Source of the DNA: Spirosoma fluviale
GTDB taxonomy: Bacteria > Bacteroidota > Bacteroidia > Cytophagales > Spirosomataceae
DNA length: 16,310 bases
NCBI GenBank assembly: GCA_945860325.1
Contig: CAMARL010000023.1
Span: 1-16,310, forward strand
Direction: 5' to 3'
Shown: piece after piece, positions 14,152 through 16,310 of the stretch
How positions within the stretch are numbered: position 1 is the first letter of the stretch
Layout of the letters: each line of letters starts with the position of its first letter
Translations under genes and position numbers: made by a program
The notes under the pieces: model-generated
What the model saw: the letters and a program-made list of their open reading frames with translations, nothing else
What the model was told of the DNA's origin: nothing
Databases searched by the model: none

Positions 14152-14475
14152 TTATTCCAATTGATCAGAAAGAGACTTCAAAAAATTACGAATATCAGTA
14201 AGCTGATTAATAACGACTTGATTGGGATTTATTGGATTTCCTTTGCTATTCAATGCTTGCTTGGCGCCTTCTAAAGTCATTCCTTTCGTCTCAATTAAAT
14301 CAAAAAGGACTTCAATTTTCTGAATATCCACAGCTGTATACTTTCTAGCTCCTGTAGATTTACGCTTGGGCAAAAGATGCGGAAATTGAGATTCCCAATA
14401 CCTTAATTTAGACGTGTTGAGTTTAAAACGGTCTGCAACTTCAGAAATAGAATAATATAGTTTTTCGTATTCCAT
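14152..14475 (-). CDS. MerR-family DNA-binding regulator
   Basis: This is a 107-residue DNA-binding protein with a single MerR winged helix-turn-helix at the N-terminus. The recognition region is YYSISEVADRFKLN followed by TSKLRYWESQFP (21-32), and the wing is KRKSTGARKYTAVDI (37-51). Helices with KGMTLEGAKQAL (64-75) follow, and then a short tail of about 25 residues that may form the dimerisation helix. There is no effector-binding domain and no Cys cluster for metal sensing, so it is not a classical metal or drug sensor. Small MerR proteins of this kind are common in Bacteroidota near alaS, but their targets are unknown to me. It is upstream of dprA by 32 bp and divergent from alaS. Confidence 0.88.
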   Translation of the reverse strand: MEYEKLYYSISEVADRFKLNTSKLRYWESQFPHLLPKRKSTGARKYTAVDIQKIEVLFDLIETKGMTLEGAKQALNSKGNPINPNQVVINQLTDIRNFLKSLSDQLE

Positions 14476-14531
14476 AGCGTAAAATAAAGAAAGCTTGCAA
14501 CAGGTAATTCATTAATTCGAATAAAAAAAAC

Positions 14532-14539
14532 TAATTTTG
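14532..14539 (+). promoter_or_regulatory. -7 element of the alaS promoter
   Basis: TAATTTTG at 14532-14539, followed by C, is a perfect TAnnTTTG match. It predicts a start near 14546 and an alaS leader of about 60 nt. No TTG is seen at the -33 distance. Confidence 0.55.
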
Positions 14540-14547
14540 CAATTCCT

Positions 14548-14564
14548 GTAAACAAAAGTAAACA
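14548..14564. repeat. Tandem GTAAACA heptamers in the merR-alaS intergenic region
   Basis: GTAAACA occurs at 14548-14554 and again at 14558-14564, separated by AAA, so the period is 10 bp, about one helical turn. The second copy runs into AACAGGTA (14561-14568), which also occurs at 14499-14506. An ACAGG at 14562-14566 can pair with CCTGT at 14545-14549. Binding of a regulator is inference. Confidence 0.45.
14553..14560 (-). promoter_or_regulatory. Candidate -7 element of the merR-dprA promoter
   Basis: The minus strand reads TACTTTTG, a perfect TAnnTTTG match, predicting a start near 14546 and a leader of about 70 nt for merR. It is embedded in the GTAAACA repeats and faces the alaS promoter. 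The -33 is only a partial match (ATG). Confidence 0.4.
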
Positions 14565-14604
14565 GGTACATTTAAAATACATATTAATTTACAAAATAAA
14601 AGCA

Positions 14605-16310
14605 ATGACCTCATCTGAGATCCGCCAACAATTTTTAGATTTTTTTGCCTCAAAAGGACATTTAATTGTTCCTTCTGCTCCGTTAATTGCAAAGAACGAT
14701 CCTACTTTGTTATTTAATAACTCAGGAATGGCTCAATTCAAGGATTTTTTCCTTGGAAATGGAACACCTCCGTCCAAAAGAATTGCCGATACGCAAAAAT
14801 GCCTTAGAGTTTCCGGAAAGCATAATGACCTTGAAGATGTGGGTTTTGATACCTACCACCATACCATGTTTGAAATGTTGGGCAATTGGTCCTTCGGTGA
14901 TTATTTCAAAAAAGAAGCATTAACCTGGTCATGGGAGCTTTTAACAGAGGTTTTTAAATTACCCAAAGATCGAATTTACGTATCCGTTTTTGAAGGAGAT
15001 AAGAAAGATGGCGTGCCTTTCGATCAGGAAGCATTTGATCTTTGGAAAAATATCGTAGGTGAAGACCGAATTATCTTTGGAAATAAAAAAGATAATTTCT
15101 GGGAAATGGGTGAAACAGGGCCTTGCGGACCATGTTCTGAAATACATATTGATTTAAGAGATCAAGCAGATGTAGATGCAATTTCAAGTAAAACATTAGT
15201 CAATGCTGATCATCCTCAAGTCGTGGAAATCTGGAATAACGTATTTATGCAATTCGAAAGAATGGCTGATGGCTCACTCGTACCTCTCCCGTCTAAGCAT
15301 GTGGACACAGGTATGGGATTTGAACGCTTATGTATGGCCATTCAAGGTAAGCAATCGAATTACGATACGGATGTTTTCCAAGGCACCATACAAATACTTG
15401 CAGAGAAATTTGGTCAAAAATATGGCGAGTCCAAATGGCCAGACATTGCGATGCGTGTCATTGCGGATCACATAAGGGCGATTGCATTCTGTATTGCAGA
15501 TGGCCAATTACCCTCCAATACGAAGGCTGGTTATGTGATTAGGCGTATTTTACGTCGGGCAGTGCGTTATGGGTATACATATCTGAATTTCAAAGAGCCC
15601 TTTTTGCACTTGTTAATTCCTTCGTTAGCGCAACAATTTAAAGGCGTTTTTGACGAATTAATCGCTCAAGAAGCTTTTGTGGCTAAAGTAATTTATGAGG
15701 AAGAATTATCTTTTCTCAGGACCTTGTCTTCAGGCTTAATCCGATTAGATAATCTAATGGAAAAAGCGCAAACCAATCAAATTAAAATTTTAAGTGGGGA
15801 AGAAGTTTTTGAATTAAATGATACCTATGGATTCCCGATTGATTTGACGGCGCTGATTGCGCGTGAAAATGGCATGGACATCGATGAGGCTGGATATAAC
15901 CAAGCACTCCAAGCACAAAAATCAAGATCAAGGAAAGATGCGGGCGCAAGTGCAGAAGATTGGGTATTTGTACATGATGGAGATGAAGTATCGTTTGTTG
16001 GCTATGATGAAACAAAAGTCGACACACGAATTATAAAGTATCAAAAAACTCAAAATAAATCAGGTTTACAATATAAAGTAGTCCTAGAAACCACTCCTTT
16101 TTATGCTGAATCAGGGGGTCAAGTAGGCGATTCAGGCTATTTGCATTTTTCTTCCGGTGCGAAAATCCAAGTGATTGATACCAAAAAAGAGAATGATTTA
16201 ATTGTTCATATAGTTACTGATTCGGGTATCGAGCCATTGATCACTGAAGAATTGTCGGCAGAAATAGATGTCAGCCGACGTAGGGTTATTACTCAAAATC
16301 ATAGTTCAAC
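14605..16310 (+). CDS. alaS: Alanyl-tRNA synthetase, C-terminus cut by window edge
   Basis: AlaRS charges tRNA-Ala and edits mis-charged Ser or Gly. The frame is open from the ATG at 14605 to the right edge, giving 568 of an expected 870-880 residues. The class II catalytic domain is clear: FNNSGMAQFKDFFLGN (37-52), RIADTQKCLRVSGKHND (59-75), the HHTMFEMLGNWSFGDYF block (85-101), TGPCGPCSEIHID (171-183) and motif 3 HVDTGMGFERL (232-242). The tRNA-recognition helical region follows, including GYVIRRILRRAVRYGY. The editing domain begins with FYAESGGQVGDSG. The last codons read QNHSS, with His566 as the first His of the HxxxH zinc motif in the editing site; the rest lies outside. The start is supported by the MTSSEIRQQFLDFFASKGH opening typical of the family. 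The gene is divergent from merR. Confidence 0.97.
   Translation, partial: MTSSEIRQQFLDFFASKGHLIVPSAPLIAKNDPTLLFNNSGMAQFKDFFLGNGTPPSKRIADTQKCLRVSGKHNDLEDVGFDTYHHTMFEMLGNWSFGDYFKKEALTWSWELLTEVFKLPKDRIYVSVFEGDKKDGVPFDQEAFDLWKNIVGEDRIIFGNKKDNFWEMGETGPCGPCSEIHIDLRDQADVDAISSKTLVNADHPQVVEIWNNVFMQFERMADGSLVPLPSKHVDTGMGFERLCMAIQGKQSNYDTDVFQGTIQILAEKFGQKYGESKWPDIAMRVIADHIRAIAFCIADGQLPSNTKAGYVIRRILRRAVRYGYTYLNFKEPFLHLLIPSLAQQFKGVFDELIAQEAFVAKVIYEEELSFLRTLSSGLIRLDNLMEKAQTNQIKILSGEEVFELNDTYGFPIDLTALIARENGMDIDEAGYNQALQAQKSRSRKDAGASAEDWVFVHDGDEVSFVGYDETKVDTRIIKYQKTQNKSGLQYKVVLETTPFYAESGGQVGDSGYLHFSSGAKIQVIDTKKENDLIVHIVTDSGIEPLITEELSAEIDVSRRRVITQNHSS

Noticed and set aside
14152..14475. A metal- or drug-sensing MerR
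   Set aside because: The protein ends soon after the DNA-binding domain, with no effector domain and no conserved Cys residues.
14687..16027. Several open frames within alaS on both strands
   Set aside because: The real alaS frame is continuous from 14605 to the edge with all class II synthetase motifs, so these are shadow frames.
1..16310. Mobile elements, CRISPR arrays, tRNA or rRNA genes, prophage remnants
   Set aside because: I found no transposase or integrase motifs, no regular direct-repeat arrays, no cloverleaf with a TTCGA-type arm, and no abrupt change of base composition.

Overview
The window is a low-GC chromosomal stretch that reads as Bacteroidota, probably Cytophagales-like. 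That placement is my inference from three things: perfect or near-perfect Bacteroidota promoter elements (TAnnTTTG, usually about 19-21 bp after a TTG where one is visible), the lack of Shine-Dalgarno sequences, and family-specific genes (a DUF3822 protein next to coaD, a MerR regulator beside dprA and alaS). I cannot name the genus. I see no mobile element, CRISPR array, tRNA or rRNA. Coding density is very high and no gene-free stretch exceeds 200 bases.

Left part (1-6823): a DNA photolyase gene runs leftward off the edge. Divergent from it is a tight five-gene rightward cluster with gaps of 9, 4 and 4 bp and then an 11-bp overlap: queA (tRNA queuosine), ispD (MEP isoprenoid pathway), a 12-helix MMPL/RND exporter, an MFS transporter and a 60-residue protein of unknown function. 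One clear promoter precedes queA, with two inverted repeats in its leader.

Middle (6953-10307): a GAPN-type aldehyde dehydrogenase (+) converges on a YbiT-like ABC-F ATPase (-) over a strong shared bidirectional terminator. Both proteins carry changes at catalytic positions: Gly replaces the usual ALDH general-base Glu, and one of the two ABC-F ATP sites is degenerate in both contributing motifs.

Right part (10448-16310): DUF3822 and coaD (+) form a pair. coaD runs tail-to-tail into, and overlaps, a NUDIX hydrolase gene (-). That gene is divergent from pyrE (+), which ends 1 bp from dprA (-); dprA lies behind a small MerR-type gene (-). Divergent from merR is alaS (+), cut by the right edge at the start of its editing-site motif. 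Several promoter pairs here are packed so closely that both partners probably cannot be occupied at once.

Most genes are core housekeeping: cofactor, nucleotide, isoprenoid and tRNA metabolism, DNA repair and DNA uptake. I do not see a convincing new multi-gene system. The best leads are the altered catalytic sites in GAPN and ABC-F, the uncharacterised 60-aa protein coupled to the MFS gene, and the overlapping alaS/merR promoters.
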